In this document: positions 26,184 through 35,052 of the stretch, in pieces
Layout: every line of letters begins with the position of its first letter
Numbering within the stretch: position 1 is the stretch's first letter
Source of the DNA: Ralstonia sp. NFACC01
Lineage (GTDB): Bacteria; Pseudomonadota; Gammaproteobacteria; Burkholderiales; Burkholderiaceae
Assembly (NCBI RefSeq): GCF_900115545.1
Contig: NZ_FOWV01000005.1
Location: 434,001 to 498,000 of the forward strand
Length of the DNA: 64,000 nt
Direction of reading: 5' to 3'
Position numbers and translations under genes: made by a program
The notes under the pieces: generated by a model
What the model saw: the letters and a program-made list of their open reading frames with translations, nothing else
Database searches by the model: none
Told to the model about the DNA's origin: nothing

Positions 26184-26222
26184 AAATATATTATTAAGCG
26201 ATTATTGAGTCGAAAAATATAT
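26184..26222. promoter_or_regulatory. AT-rich divergent promoter region with spaced direct repeats
   Basis: The 128-base spacer between ilvD2 and the LysR gene has a strikingly AT-rich right half. The octamer AAATATAT occurs at 26184–26191 and again at 26215–26222, exactly 31 bases apart (about three helical turns), ending just before the LysR ATG. This is a plausible regulator-binding and promoter region; specific hexamers are not claimed. Confidence 0.45.
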
Positions 26223-26233
26223 CAATTGCCGAT

Positions 26234-27178
26234 ATGGATCTGCGCCAGCTTCGCTACTTTGTGACCGTTGCCGAGGAGTTGCATTTCGGGCGCGCCGCCG
26301 AGCGTCTTTCGATGACGCAGCCGCCGCTGTCGCAGCAGATTCGCGCGCTGGAAGACGAACTGGGCGTCACGCTGTTCCATCGCACACAGCGCTCTGTGGC
26401 GCTGACGGCCGTCGGCGCGCGCTGGCTGGTCGAGGTGCGGCGTGTGCTTGCTGAGGCGAACGCGCTGCCTGGCCTCGCGCAGCGGCTGGCGCGCGGGGAG
26501 GTGGGCTCGCTGTCGCTGTCCTTTGTCAGCACCGCCGACTACGGCATCCTGCCCGCCTTGTTCCGACACTTTCGCGATGTGCGCCCCGATGTGCAGCTTC
26601 TGCTGCGCGAGGCCACGAGCGATGTGCAAATCGAAGCGCTCCTGGCCGGCGATGTGGATGCCGGCGTCGTGATTGCGCATCATGCGGGCTCGGTGCCTGG
26701 AGAGTTGGAATACCGCCCGCTGGTACGCGAGCGCCTTGTGCTGGCGGCGCCCACATCGCGCGCGGCGCAATGGAAGGTGGCGCCGGGCCAGCCGATTGCG
26801 CTGGCGGACGCCGCGGCCGAACCGCTGATCATTTTCCCGCGTCGGTCCGCGCCTGCGCTGTATGACATCATTACCGGCTATCATGCCGCGCACGGCGGCT
26901 GGCCCCGAGAATCTGGGGCTGTCACGCGCATCGGCCAGGAAGCCATCCAGATGCAGACCATCGTCAGCCTGGTCTCCGCCGAGATGGGCGTCGCGCTGGT
27001 GCCGGCATCGCTATGCAACCTGCAGCGGACTGGCGTGGTCTATCTCGAACTCGCCGCGCCGAGCCCGATCATCGAGACCGGCCTGGTGTGGCGGCGCGAT
27101 GCCGCTTCGCCGGTGCTCCCGTGGTTCGTGGCCAGTGCCGAAGCCGTCGCCAAGCTGCAAGAAGACAACCAAACCTGA
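26234..27178 (+). CDS. LysR-family transcriptional regulator (probable ilvD2 regulator)
   Basis: A 314-residue regulator. The helix-turn-helix is in [20 protein letters not shown] followed by [20 protein letters not shown], close to the BenM/CatM/CbbR-like LysR branch. The effector domain starts [19 protein letters not shown]. It is divergent from the second dihydroxy-acid dehydratase, the usual arrangement for a LysR regulator and its target. No clear ribosome site precedes the ATG. The C-terminus ends 14 bases before lgt. The inducer is unknown. Confidence 0.9.
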   Translation: MDLRQLRYFVTVAEELHFGRAAERLSMTQPPLSQQIRALEDELGVTLFHRTQRSVALTAVGARWLVEVRRVLAEANALPGLAQRLARGEVGSLSLSFVSTADYGILPALFRHFRDVRPDVQLLLREATSDVQIEALLAGDVDAGVVIAHHAGSVPGELEYRPLVRERLVLAAPTSRAAQWKVAPGQPIALADAAAEPLIIFPRRSAPALYDIITGYHAAHGGWPRESGAVTRIGQEAIQMQTIVSLVSAEMGVALVPASLCNLQRTGVVYLELAAPSPIIETGLVWRRDAASPVLPWFVASAEAVAKLQEDNQT

Positions 27179-27192
27179 AACCCGCAGGATTC

Positions 27193-28095
27193 ATGCTCAT
27201 CCATCCGCAATTCGATCCCGTCGCCCTGCATCTGGGGCCGCTCGCCATCCGCTGGTACGGCCTGATGTATCTGGCGGCGTTCATCATGTTCCTGTGGTTC
27301 GGCCGCCTGCGCACCCGCCAGCCGCACATCGCCGCCGAAGGCTGGACTGGCCGCGACCTCGACGACATGCTGTTTTACGGCGTGCTCGGTGTGATTCTCG
27401 GTGGGCGCCTGGGCTACGTGCTGTTCTACAAGCCAGATTGGTATTTCGCCCACCCGCTCGACATCTTCAAGGTATGGGAGGGCGGCATGGCTTTCCACGG
27501 CGGCTTCCTCGGCGTGGTCGTGGCGATGATGCTGTATGCGCGCATGCGCGGCCGCTCGTGGATGCAGGTGACCGATTTCATCGCGCCGATGGTGCCGTGT
27601 GGCCTCGCAGCGGGGCGCCTCGGCAACTTCATCAACGGCGAGCTGTGGGGCCGTGTGTCGTCGCCCAATCTGCCTTGGGCGATGATGTTCCCGCAGGCGC
27701 AGGGCGAAGACAGGGAGTGGCTGCTTTCGCATGCGCAAGAGGCCGTCACCAGCGGCGTACAGGCTGTGTTCGACCAGTACCACATGCTGCCGCGCCACCC
27801 CTCGCAGATCTACCAGTTCCTCGGCGAGGGTGTGCTGTTCTTCATCCTGCTGTGGCTATATGCGCGCAAGCCGCGGCCGATGGGCGCGGTGTCTGGGGCA
27901 TTCCTGCTCGGCTATGGCGTGTTCCGCTTTGCTGCAGAATTTGCCCGCGAGCCGGACAACTTCCTCGGCCTGCTCGCAGCGAACCTGTCGATGGGGCAGT
28001 GGCTGTCGCTGCCGATGATCCTGATCGGCATCTCTATGCTGGTCTGGTCCTATCGTCGCGCAGGCAACGGTGCAAAAGACCAGGCACACGCCTGA
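27193..28095 (+). CDS. lgt: Prolipoprotein diacylglyceryl transferase
   Basis: A 300-residue inner-membrane enzyme that transfers diacylglycerol from phosphatidylglycerol to the lipobox Cys of prolipoproteins, the first step of lipoprotein maturation. The Lgt signature [14 protein letters not shown] is intact, as are the N-terminal [18 protein letters not shown] segment (here [14 protein letters not shown]) and the HPSQIYQ motif. About seven transmembrane helices are visible. The ATG at 27193 is the family start; the open frame from 27013 reads through the LysR gene. Clients in this window include two lipoproteins, at 51943 and 55714. Confidence 0.95.
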   Translation: MLIHPQFDPVALHLGPLAIRWYGLMYLAAFIMFLWFGRLRTRQPHIAAEGWTGRDLDDMLFYGVLGVILGGRLGYVLFYKPDWYFAHPLDIFKVWEGGMAFHGGFLGVVVAMMLYARMRGRSWMQVTDFIAPMVPCGLAAGRLGNFINGELWGRVSSPNLPWAMMFPQAQGEDREWLLSHAQEAVTSGVQAVFDQYHMLPRHPSQIYQFLGEGVLFFILLWLYARKPRPMGAVSGAFLLGYGVFRFAAEFAREPDNFLGLLAANLSMGQWLSLPMILIGISMLVWSYRRAGNGAKDQAHA

Positions 28096-28113
28096 CGTTG
28101 CAACCGCGCAAAG

Positions 28114-28143
28114 AAAAAGCCACCGAAGTCCGGTGGCTTTTTT
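28114..28143. terminator. Intrinsic terminator between lgt and the SIMPL gene
   Basis: Stem GCCACCG / CGGTGGC with a 5-base loop, preceded by an A-run and followed by six Ts. It ends the lgt transcript and can work on the opposite strand for the converging gene. Confidence 0.88.
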
Positions 28144-28161
28144 CATGGTGCGGCTCGCTAC

Positions 28162-28863
28162 TTATTTCAGCATCTGCACGGCGCCGGAAACGGTCACTGT
28201 CACTTGAGCCTTGCCGCCCTCGATGGGCACCGGCGCCGAATCGTAAGATGCGGGAGCCGCTGCCATGCGCATCATCGGACGCGGGCCCGGGTTGTTGCTG
28301 CCCTCGCTCACATGCACGTCGCGGATCGTGTAGCTCGTGTAGCCGAACAGCTTGGTGGTCGTCAGTGCCTTGTCACGGAACGAATTCACGGCTTGATCGA
28401 TCAGCTTGGCTTCGGCCGCCGTGCGCGCCTCGCGCGAGAGCGTGAAATTCACGTTCTGCACCTGCATCTGGTTGGCCAGTTGGCCCGCCAGCTTGGACGC
28501 CGCTGCAAAGTCCTTCGACGTGATGCGCACCTCCGCACGGCCGCGCCAGACGCTGATCTTGCCGTTGCGATCGGTGTTCGGATAAATGTTGAAACCGCCT
28601 GTTTCTGCCTGCACGCCGGATGTGCGCTTTGCCTGGTTGATCACCTCATCGGCCTTGCGCGACAGGGCCGTGGAGATCGCGCCCGGGTCCGCGCCTTCCT
28701 GTTCGGCGCCCAGGGTGAGCGTGACGGTGTCGGTCGGCACTTCGGCCACGGCCTGCGCATCCAGCGACAGTACGCCCGAATGATTCGTTTCAGGAGCGGC
28801 TTGTGCGAAAGCAGTCGTCATCATTGCAGTCCCCAAAATAGTTGCGGCCAGGACAGATTTCAT
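28162..28863 (-). CDS. SIMPL-domain (DUF541) periplasmic protein
   Basis: A 233-residue exported protein. The signal peptide MKSVLAATILGTAMMTTAFA ends with AQAAPET as a likely cleavage region near residue 22. The mature part is the SIMPL/DUF541 domain: LSLDAQAVAEVPTDTVTLTLG, NIYPNTDRNGKISVWRGRAEV and a C-terminal VTVTVSGAVQM strand. The family forms periplasmic oligomers; its function is poorly understood and linked to stress. The ATG at 28863 has GGGAG upstream. It stands alone on the minus strand. Confidence 0.88.
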   Translation of the reverse strand: MKSVLAATILGTAMMTTAFAQAAPETNHSGVLSLDAQAVAEVPTDTVTLTLGAEQEGADPGAISTALSRKADEVINQAKRTSGVQAETGGFNIYPNTDRNGKISVWRGRAEVRITSKDFAAASKLAGQLANQMQVQNVNFTLSREARTAAEAKLIDQAVNSFRDKALTTTKLFGYTSYTIRDVHVSEGSNNPGPRPMMRMAAAPASYDSAPVPIEGGKAQVTVTVSGAVQMLK

Positions 28864-28957
28864 CGTGTTCTCCCAAAAAAGCAATGTGATGCGTCTGACT
28901 GGTCGTTACGCGCATCGTTCATCACGTTTGTAACAATTCCCTGCCGATACCAACCAT

Positions 28958-29428
28958 TCACTCAGGATCACGCATCAATTTAGTGGTGATGTAACGCCAC
29001 TGCGCGGGCGTGACGGGCGTGATCGACAGGCGGTTGCCGCGTTGCAGCACCGTCATGTCGGCGAGCTGTTCCTGCGCACGCAACGTCGGCAGATCGATCA
29101 GCGCGCATTTGCGCACGAACTTCACGTCGACCAGCATCCAGCGCGGCGCTTCCGGCTTCGATGCGGGGTCGTGGTAATGGCTCTTGGCGTCGAACTGCGT
29201 GGGATCTGGATAGCTGGTCGAGCAGACTTCCGCCAGCCCCGCGATGCCGGGCTGCGGACAGGACGAGTGGTAGAACAGCACGCCGTCGCCGATGCGCATA
29301 CGGTCGCGCATGAAGTTGCGTGCCTGATAGTTGCGAACGCCCGTCCAGGGCAAGGTGCCTTCGGCGTGCAGCGTATCGATGCTGGCCTCGTCGGGCTCGG
29401 ACTTCATCAACCAGTACTGGGTGGCCAT
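28958..29428 (-). CDS. EVE-domain protein
   Basis: A 156-residue cytoplasmic protein made of one EVE domain, a PUA-like fold for recognising modified bases. It shows MATQYWLMKSEPDEASIDTL, WTGVRNYQARNFMRDRM and GDGVLFYHSSC, all conserved. The start at 29428 is the family start; the open frame to 29542 is not. It lies downstream of 6S RNA and zapA on the same strand, a repeated betaproteobacterial order. Known EVE proteins bind modified nucleobases or RNA; the ligand here is unknown. Confidence 0.9.
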   Translation of the reverse strand: MATQYWLMKSEPDEASIDTLHAEGTLPWTGVRNYQARNFMRDRMRIGDGVLFYHSSCPQPGIAGLAEVCSTSYPDPTQFDAKSHYHDPASKPEAPRWMLVDVKFVRKCALIDLPTLRAQEQLADMTVLQRGNRLSITPVTPAQWRYITTKLMRDPE

Positions 29429-29544
29429 CGTGTGGGGCGCGCGGGCGACGTGCGGGGAAGTGACGGTGTGCGCAGCATAGCAACACGGCCGCGGCCTCGC
29501 CATTGGCGGTGCGGCAATGACGGGTGTATGGAGGATAGACAAAG

Positions 29545-29582
29545 AAAAAGGCGGTAGCGCACATGTGCACTACCGCCTTTTG
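29545..29582 (-). terminator. ssrS: Terminator downstream of 6S RNA
   Basis: A long near-perfect dyad with outer arms AAAGGCGGTAG / CTACCGCCTTT and inner dyad GCACATGTGC. On the minus strand it is followed by a T-rich tract. It lies directly after the 3' end of the 6S RNA and separates it from the EVE gene. Confidence 0.85.
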
Positions 29583-29584
29583 TT

Positions 29585-29802
29585 GGGTCCCCACCTTGGC
29601 CGCTAGACCCGCATCCTGAACCCAAGTGAGGTTCAGAGTGGCAGCGGAAGCCGCATTTCGGGTACATCACCGGCGCAGGGAGCCCACGACTTGCGTCGCA
29701 CGCTATGCACTGGAAGACGCGCTCGCCCACACGGCATATCCCGCACCAAGCAATGCTTATCGGTTCAAGGAATTAATGGCCATGGCGAACCAGGCAGGGA
29801 AA
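29585..29802 (-). ncRNA. ssrS: 6S RNA
   Basis: An RNA polymerase-binding regulator that mimics an open promoter. It lies between zapA and the EVE gene, as in many proteobacteria. The 5' end TCCCTGCCTGGTTCGC can pair with the 3' end GCGGCCAAGGTGGGGA almost along its whole length, giving the closing stem. Segments corresponding to E. coli 6S are visible: TTCGC, GGCCA, CCTTGAACCGATA on the 5' side and the small hairpin TGAACC–GGTTCA on the 3' side. At about 218 bases it is longer than the 184 of E. coli, with a longer apical arm. Exact ends are estimates. Confidence 0.8.
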
Positions 29803-29949
29803 CTGTCAGACGCATCATCACGCTGTGTTTTGAGCGCATGGCGATGCGTCTGAAAGATTCATCGCAGGCAACCGTTTTTCTCTACTCTGTAGTCGCTAAA
29901 GCCTTATGTTGTAAGGGTTTGCGGGAGATCGCGGCAGCCATTGGGTCAC

Positions 29950-29978
29950 ACTATACACCCGTTCGCATCCGAACCCAA
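29950..29978 (-). promoter_or_regulatory. Sigma-70-like promoter upstream of 6S RNA (P2-like)
   Basis: Minus-strand hexamers TTGGGT (-35, 29978–29973) and TATAGT (-10, 29955–29950) with a 17-base spacer, giving a start near 29943. This is about 140 bases upstream of the mature 6S 5' end and within the gap after zapA. It resembles the distal ssrS promoter known in E. coli, which makes a longer precursor. The -35 lies in a dyad CGCATCCG / CGGATGCG. The proximal promoter could not be identified clearly. Confidence 0.55.
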
Positions 29979-30018
29979 GCCCGGATGCGATCCGGTTACA
30001 AACACGTTTTGACCTTCG

Positions 30019-30336
30019 CTAAATGACTTCGCCGTACTGGCGCAGCGCCTCGTCAGTGCGGGCGTTCAGGTCGGCCAGTTTGGCGCGAATCGTGTCGATC
30101 GGCAGGGCGGAATCGGATGCGGCCTGGCGTTGCATCGACAGCAAATCCGACGCGATGCTGATGGCGGCCATCACGGCAACGCGCTCGATGCCCTTGGTGT
30201 TCGAGCCGTTCTTGATGCGCGTCATCTGGTTGTCGACCATGGCTGCGGCTTCACGCAGGGCTGCTTCGTTATCGACCGAGACGGCAAACTTGTAAGGCTG
30301 CCCGGCGATGTTCACTTCAATTTGCTTGCTGCTCAT
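30019..30336 (-). CDS. zapA: Cell division protein ZapA
   Basis: A 105-residue FtsZ-associated protein that bundles protofilaments at the division ring. It begins SSKQIEVNIAGQPYKFAV, the beta-strand head domain, and continues into the helical coil RVAVMAAISIASDLLSM. Length matches the family. It starts 2 bases after the stop of the upstream coiled-coil gene, so the pair is co-transcribed; the 6S RNA follows. Confidence 0.93.
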   Translation of the reverse strand: MSSKQIEVNIAGQPYKFAVSVDNEAALREAAAMVDNQMTRIKNGSNTKGIERVAVMAAISIASDLLSMQRQAASDSALPIDTIRAKLADLNARTDEALRQYGEVI

Positions 30337-30338
30337 GC

Positions 30339-30659
30339 TTAGGTCTCCGAGTGCGGGGCGGGGGCGGCCGTTGTTTCATCGGCGCCTGCGGCCTGGCCGA
30401 GGAGGTCAAGCTGGCGCGCGTCGGTGGCCGTGGGCAGCTTGTCGAGAATCGATTGGATGCGCAGTTGCGCTTCTTCGATCTTGGCATTGAGCACGCTGCG
30501 GTCGGCGACCATCGCGTCGCGCTCGGTCTTGGAGGCCTCGGCTTCCGCCTGAAGCCGCTCGACTTCGGCGCGCAGGCGCTGGTTCTCGGCGGCTAGCGCA
30601 TCGGCGTGACGCAGCACGCGCGTGATCTTGCCGGCAAGTTGTTCGAGTTCGTTCAGCAT
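30339..30659 (-). CDS. ZapB-like coiled-coil protein (TIGR02449/DUF904 type)
   Basis: A 106-residue protein, almost entirely one coiled coil from ELEQLAGKITRVLRHADALA through residue about 75, with heptad Leu/Ile spacing and many Glu/Arg. The C-terminal tail is acidic and Ala/Pro-rich. It precedes zapA with a 2-base gap, an arrangement that strongly suggests a division-ring partner of ZapA. It is not a close E. coli ZapB match by eye, so the name is functional analogy. No signal or membrane segment. Confidence 0.85.
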   Translation of the reverse strand: MLNELEQLAGKITRVLRHADALAAENQRLRAEVERLQAEAEASKTERDAMVADRSVLNAKIEEAQLRIQSILDKLPTATDARQLDLLGQAAGADETTAAPAPHSET

Positions 30660-30844
30660 TGGGTGTCAATCAGAATCGAGTGGGGGGATTTTAGCCGATC
30701 ATGCGCGTCGCGCCTGTCCTCCTTACGGATGCGCAATAGGCGGCGGCATGAGGCGACGCAGCGGGCACAACGTGCGGAGGGTGTGTTTTTACCGCGACTG
30801 GGGCGGGTTTGGCGTGCCTTTTCCGTTAAACTTCGCGGCGTCCT

Positions 30845-31062
30845 GGTGCCCGCAGCACCATCTGCAGTTAAACGGGAAGCAGGGAGCGCGCGCCCCAAGC
30901 GATGCGCCAACCTGCGCTGCCCCCGCAACGGTAAGCGAACGCCGCGTGTACCCGCCATCTCGCGAAGAAGATGGGTGCCGCGCGGTCTGTCCATATGCCA
31001 CTGTTCCTTTGGAATGGGAAGGCGGACAGGCCGCTTCGCCAGCCCGGATACCGGCCAGGACG
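30845..31062 (+). promoter_or_regulatory. Cobalamin (adenosylcobalamin) riboswitch
   Basis: In the 624-base gap between the zapB-like gene and btuB. The core conserved elements are in order: GGGAAGCAGGGA at about 30874–30885, CAACCTGCGCTGCCCCCGCAA at about 30908–30927 with GGTAAG following, and the B12 box AGCCCGGATACCGGCC at about 31040–31056. Arm lengths are typical. In this class, bound coenzyme B12 hides the ribosome site or ends transcription. Its position before btuB and the long B12 operon fits feedback repression. The remaining leader to 31283 includes expression-platform sequence that I could not fold by eye, and the 185 bases before it hold only weak promoter-like sequence. Confidence 0.93.
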
Positions 31063-31283
31063 GTGGATCTCAGCGAACCAGTTCACGATCCTGCTGCGCC
31101 GCCCGATCTTGGCCCTGTGATACGCGCCGTACCCATGTACGGCTGCGTTTCTCGAGCCGAGCTCGGACCGATCGCTACGGATCGTGAACCGGTTCTAAGC
31201 CGATGTGAGGGAACCGCATCGAGATCCTGCTGCCAGCGACCCGCGGGGGAACGGGTCCGGCTGACGCTTCTTGTCTTTTCAAC

Positions 31284-33200
31284 ATGAGCTTGACTACAAA
31301 GCGGCCACTCCGGATGCCCCGGACGGCCACGCGCGCGCTTGCCAGCGCACTAACGGGGGTCATGGCAGGTGCAGTTGCGCCGGCCTGGGCACAAAGCAAT
31401 ACACCGGCAGCCAGCACGTCAGTGGGTGAACTGAATCCGACTGTGGTGACGGCCTCGCGCAGCGAGCAGCCCCTGTCGGATGCACTGCCGCACACGACGG
31501 TCATCAGCCGCGCCGATATCGAGCGCTCGCAAGCGCCGGATGCGGTGACGCTGCTGCGTCGCGAGGCTGGCATCGAAGTCGCGCAGAACGGTGGCCCTGG
31601 GGCCAACGCCAGCCTTTTCATGCGCGGCGCCGGTTCCAATCAGACGCTGATTCTGATTGACGGTGTGCGTGTGGCGTCCGGCACCTCCGGCGGCGCGCAG
31701 ATCGCGCAATTGATGGCCGATCAGATCGATCACATTGAAGTTGTGCGCGGCAACGTGTCTGCGCTGTACGGCTCCGATGCGATTGGCGGCGTGGTGCAAA
31801 TCTTCACCCGCAACGGCCGCGGCCACGGCCCGCTGGCCAATGCCGAGATTGAATACGGCGCCCGCAACACCAAGCGCGCGCAGGCTGGCATCAGCGGGTC
31901 GCTAGGCGAGAACGGGGATACGTCGTTTGCGGTGTCGGTGTCGGAATTCAAGACCAACGGCTTCTCGACAATCAACCCGCTGCAGGCGCCCAAGGCCAAC
32001 CCGAACGACAATCCGTACACGAACAAGAGCGTGTCCGCGCAGCTGTCGCATCGCTTCTCCGCAGATTGGCAAGCGGGCCTGACGTACTTCCAGACCTGGG
32101 GCGATGTCAGCTACGACAACGCCTTCGGCAAGCCGACCGATAACAATGTTGCGCACAACGTGGTGCGCTCGATGTCGGCCTATGTGGACGGCAAGGTGAC
32201 GCAGGACTGGAAGACGCGTGTAACGCTGTCGCAGGGCGATGACCGCAGCTTGAATTACACGAACGGCGTGTTGCAGATGCCGGCGCGTTTCAACACGCGC
32301 AACCAAACGGCGAGCTGGCAGAACGATTGGGCCTTCATGCCGAATCAGTTGTTCAAGGTGGGCCTGGAGCATCTGCAGACCAGCATCGATAGCGATGCCT
32401 ACAACGTGCCCACGCGCAACGTCGATTCCGCTTACATCGGTTACGAAGGCAAGTTCGGCCCGCACCAGTTGCAGTTGAACCTGCGTCGCGACCGCTACTC
32501 GGACTTCGGTGGTGCCAACAGCTACTACGCCGGTTACGGCTTTGCGTTCAATCCGCAATGGAAGGCGGTGGCGAGCGTGAGCAACGCCTTCCGCGCGCCG
32601 AGCTTCAACGAGCTTTACTACCCGTTCTTCGGCAACCCGAACGTGCAGCCTGAGAAGGCACGCTCGGTTGAGGGCGGCGTGGAATACAGCAGCGCGATCG
32701 GCCTGGTGCGCGTAACGGCGTTCGAGACGGACTACAGCAACCTGATCACGGCTGTATGCGACGCAGATTTCAATTGCTCCGCAGCCAACGTCAACCGTGC
32801 GCGTGTGAACGGGCTCGAGACGTCGTATCGGGGTTCGATCTATGGCGTGGACCTGCGTGCGAGCTTTACCATGCAGAACCCGCAGGACTTGTCAGCCAAC
32901 CAACTGCTGTCGCGCCGTGCGCGGCACTTCGGCAGCGTCTCGGCCTACAAGACGTTTGGGCCGTTCTCGGCGGGCGTGGAATGGAATGCGGCGGGTGATC
33001 GCCAGGATTCGACCAAGACGCTTGGCGGCTATGGCCTGCTGAACCTGGTGGGTCGCTACCAGATCACGCCTGACTGGGCAGTGTCGGCACGTGTTGAAAA
33101 CGTGACGAACAAGAACTACCAGTTGATCTATCCGTACAACACGGCGTCGCGTGGGGTGTTCTTCACGCTGTCGTGGCAACAGCACGAACCGAAGCGATGA
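31284..33200 (+). CDS. btuB: TonB-dependent vitamin B12 outer-membrane receptor
   Basis: A 638-residue outer-membrane transporter. The signal peptide spans roughly residues 1–36 (AWAQ end), the TonB box is NPTVVTASR near 51, the plug domain includes LRREAGIEVAQNGG and LILIDGVRV, and the rest is a beta-barrel ending in an aromatic residue-rich strand (FFTLSW). A 222-base leader between the B12 riboswitch and the ATG, plus the B12 genes that follow, identifies the ligand as a cobamide. Its TGA overlaps btuC by 4 bases. A second in-frame ATG near 31314 is an alternative start. Confidence 0.94.
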   Translation: MSLTTKRPLRMPRTATRALASALTGVMAGAVAPAWAQSNTPAASTSVGELNPTVVTASRSEQPLSDALPHTTVISRADIERSQAPDAVTLLRREAGIEVAQNGGPGANASLFMRGAGSNQTLILIDGVRVASGTSGGAQIAQLMADQIDHIEVVRGNVSALYGSDAIGGVVQIFTRNGRGHGPLANAEIEYGARNTKRAQAGISGSLGENGDTSFAVSVSEFKTNGFSTINPLQAPKANPNDNPYTNKSVSAQLSHRFSADWQAGLTYFQTWGDVSYDNAFGKPTDNNVAHNVVRSMSAYVDGKVTQDWKTRVTLSQGDDRSLNYTNGVLQMPARFNTRNQTASWQNDWAFMPNQLFKVGLEHLQTSIDSDAYNVPTRNVDSAYIGYEGKFGPHQLQLNLRRDRYSDFGGANSYYAGYGFAFNPQWKAVASVSNAFRAPSFNELYYPFFGNPNVQPEKARSVEGGVEYSSAIGLVRVTAFETDYSNLITAVCDADFNCSAANVNRARVNGLETSYRGSIYGVDLRASFTMQNPQDLSANQLLSRRARHFGSVSAYKTFGPFSAGVEWNAAGDRQDSTKTLGGYGLLNLVGRYQITPDWAVSARVENVTNKNYQLIYPYNTASRGVFFTLSWQQHEPKR

Positions 33201-34216
33201 CAACACCTGCACTGCCCGCACGCGGTTTTGCCTGGCGACTGTGGTCGCTGCTGGCGCTTGCGTGCGTGGTGGTGCTGGTGGCGTCATTGATGCTCGGCAG
33301 TGTGAAGCTGTCGCCCGCTGAAGTCTGGCGGGCCCTCTTTTTTGGCAATAGCGGTGGCGATGGCCTGGCAGCAGGCATCGTCACCGAATTGCGCCTGCCG
33401 CGTGCGGGCGCTGCATTTGCTGCGGGCGGGCTGTTGGCCTTTGCCGGGGCGCTCATGCAGATGCTGCTGCGCAATCCGCTGGCCGATCCGTATGTGCTGG
33501 GCGTGTCCGGCGGCGGGGCCGTGGCGGCCCTCACGGCGATGTTGTTTTCGCTGCCGTGGTGGGCGGTGCAGACGAGTGCCGGAGCCGGAGCACTGTTGTC
33601 GATGGCGCTGGTGGCGGCGCTGGCGCGTCAGCACCTGTGGCGCGGTGAGCCGGGCGAGGCCAATGCGCGCTTGCTGCTCGGCGGCGTGGTCATGGCCTCC
33701 GGCTGGGTCGGCCTGATCACACTTATCTTGACGGTGGCGCCCGAGAACAAGCTGCGCGGCATGATTTTCTGGATGGTCGGCGACCTGGGTGGCGCCGATC
33801 GTTATGCGGGCGCATTGGTGGCGCTCGTGGCGGCGGTTGCTGTGGTGTTGCCGCATGCGCGCGACCTGAACGTCCTGCTGACCGGTGAAACCCGCGCCCG
33901 CGCGCTGGGTGTGCCGGTGGCGCGTGTGCGCGCGTTGATCTACGTGGTGGCGTCGCTGTGTACGGCAGTGGCGGTCACGATTGCAGGCTCGGTGGCCTTT
34001 GTCGGCCTGCTGGTGCCGCACATGGTGCGCCTGGCGTGGACCCGCGACGTGCGCATCCATTTGCCCGCCACGGCAATGGCCGGCGGGGGCCTGCTGATGC
34101 TGGCCGACCTGATCGCCCGAACGCTGATCGCCCCAACGCAGCTGCCCGTGGGCGTGATCACCACCCTCCTCGGGGTGCCAACGTTTCTTTACCTGCTGAT
34201 GCGGAGCGCGCGATGA
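33197..34216 (+). CDS. btuC: Vitamin B12 ABC transporter permease
   Basis: A 339-residue FecCD-family inner-membrane permease with about ten helices. Family motifs include LRLPRAGAAFAAGGLLAFAG and MQMLLRNPLADPYVLGVSGG, the latter the periplasmic-gate region of BtuC. SVAFVGLLVPHMVRL near the C-terminus is the BtuD-contact helix. It starts inside the btuB stop (ATGA) and ends inside the btuD start (ATGA). Partners are BtuD here and BtuF at 38070. Confidence 0.94.
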   Translation: MTTPALPARGFAWRLWSLLALACVVVLVASLMLGSVKLSPAEVWRALFFGNSGGDGLAAGIVTELRLPRAGAAFAAGGLLAFAGALMQMLLRNPLADPYVLGVSGGGAVAALTAMLFSLPWWAVQTSAGAGALLSMALVAALARQHLWRGEPGEANARLLLGGVVMASGWVGLITLILTVAPENKLRGMIFWMVGDLGGADRYAGALVALVAAVAVVLPHARDLNVLLTGETRARALGVPVARVRALIYVVASLCTAVAVTIAGSVAFVGLLVPHMVRLAWTRDVRIHLPATAMAGGGLLMLADLIARTLIAPTQLPVGVITTLLGVPTFLYLLMRSAR

Positions 34217-35052
34217 GTTGGTGGCGCCGCCCACGTCCCGCACAGGATGCATTCGCGCACTTGGACGCAGCGCCGGAACTCGCGCTGCACGATCTGCGGG
34301 TGATCATCGATGGGCGCGTGTTAATCGAGCGGTTATCTATGACGGCCACTGCGGGCCAACTCTGGTGCGTGATCGGGCCGAACGGCGCGGGCAAGTCGAC
34401 ATGGCTTTCCGTGCTGGCAGGCTTGCGCTCGCCAGACAGCGGCAGCGTCACGCTCGATGGCGTTCCGCTCTCCGATTGGCCGGCGCTGGCGATGGCGCGT
34501 CGTCGCGCGTTTCTGCCGCAGACCTTGCATGACACCTTCCCCATCACCGTGTGCGACGCCGTGATGACCGGCCGCCACCCGCATCTTGCGCGCTGGGAAT
34601 GGGAGGGCGACGCCGATGCCCGCGCCGTCGATGCGGCGGTGTCTGCGCTGCAATTGCAGCCTCTGGCACAACGCGATGTGCGCACGCTTTCTGGTGGTGA
34701 GCGTCAGCGCGTGGCGATGGCTGCCGTGGTGGCGCAGGAGGCGCGCGTGCTGCTGCTCGATGAGCCCGTCGCGCACCTCGATTTGCATCAGCAGGTCGCC
34801 GTGCTTCGCCTGCTACGCGAAGGCTGCCGCAAACACGGGTGGCTGGTCGTGTTGACCGTGCATGACTTGAACCTCGCACGCCGCTTTGCTACGCACGCGC
34901 TGCTGATGGACGGCGCCGGGCACACCACCGCAGGCATCGCGGCCGAGGTGCTCACCCCCGAACACTGCGCGCGCGTGCTGCGCACCCCTATTGCCGAGGT
35001 GGCCGACGGCCGCCTGACGGCCTTGATTTCTGATGATTCCGATGACGACTGA
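34213..35052 (+). CDS. btuD: Vitamin B12 ABC transporter ATPase
   Basis: A 279-residue ABC ATPase. Walker A is GPNGAGKST, the signature LSGGERQRV and Walker B VLLLDEP; the H-loop is in LTVHDLNLARR. It is a FepC/BtuD-type ATPase for a siderophore/B12-class importer. It starts in ATGA overlap with btuC; the open frame from 33958 runs through btuC in another frame. The C-terminal end overlaps cobO. Confidence 0.93.
   Translation: MSWWRRPRPAQDAFAHLDAAPELALHDLRVIIDGRVLIERLSMTATAGQLWCVIGPNGAGKSTWLSVLAGLRSPDSGSVTLDGVPLSDWPALAMARRRAFLPQTLHDTFPITVCDAVMTGRHPHLARWEWEGDADARAVDAAVSALQLQPLAQRDVRTLSGGERQRVAMAAVVAQEARVLLLDEPVAHLDLHQQVAVLRLLREGCRKHGWLVVLTVHDLNLARRFATHALLMDGAGHTTAGIAAEVLTPEHCARVLRTPIAEVADGRLTALISDDSDDD

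Noticed and set aside
29950-29978. zapA terminator at the dyad near 29964–29989
   Set aside because: The dyad has no T-run on the minus strand and overlaps a good promoter, so it is not called as a terminator.
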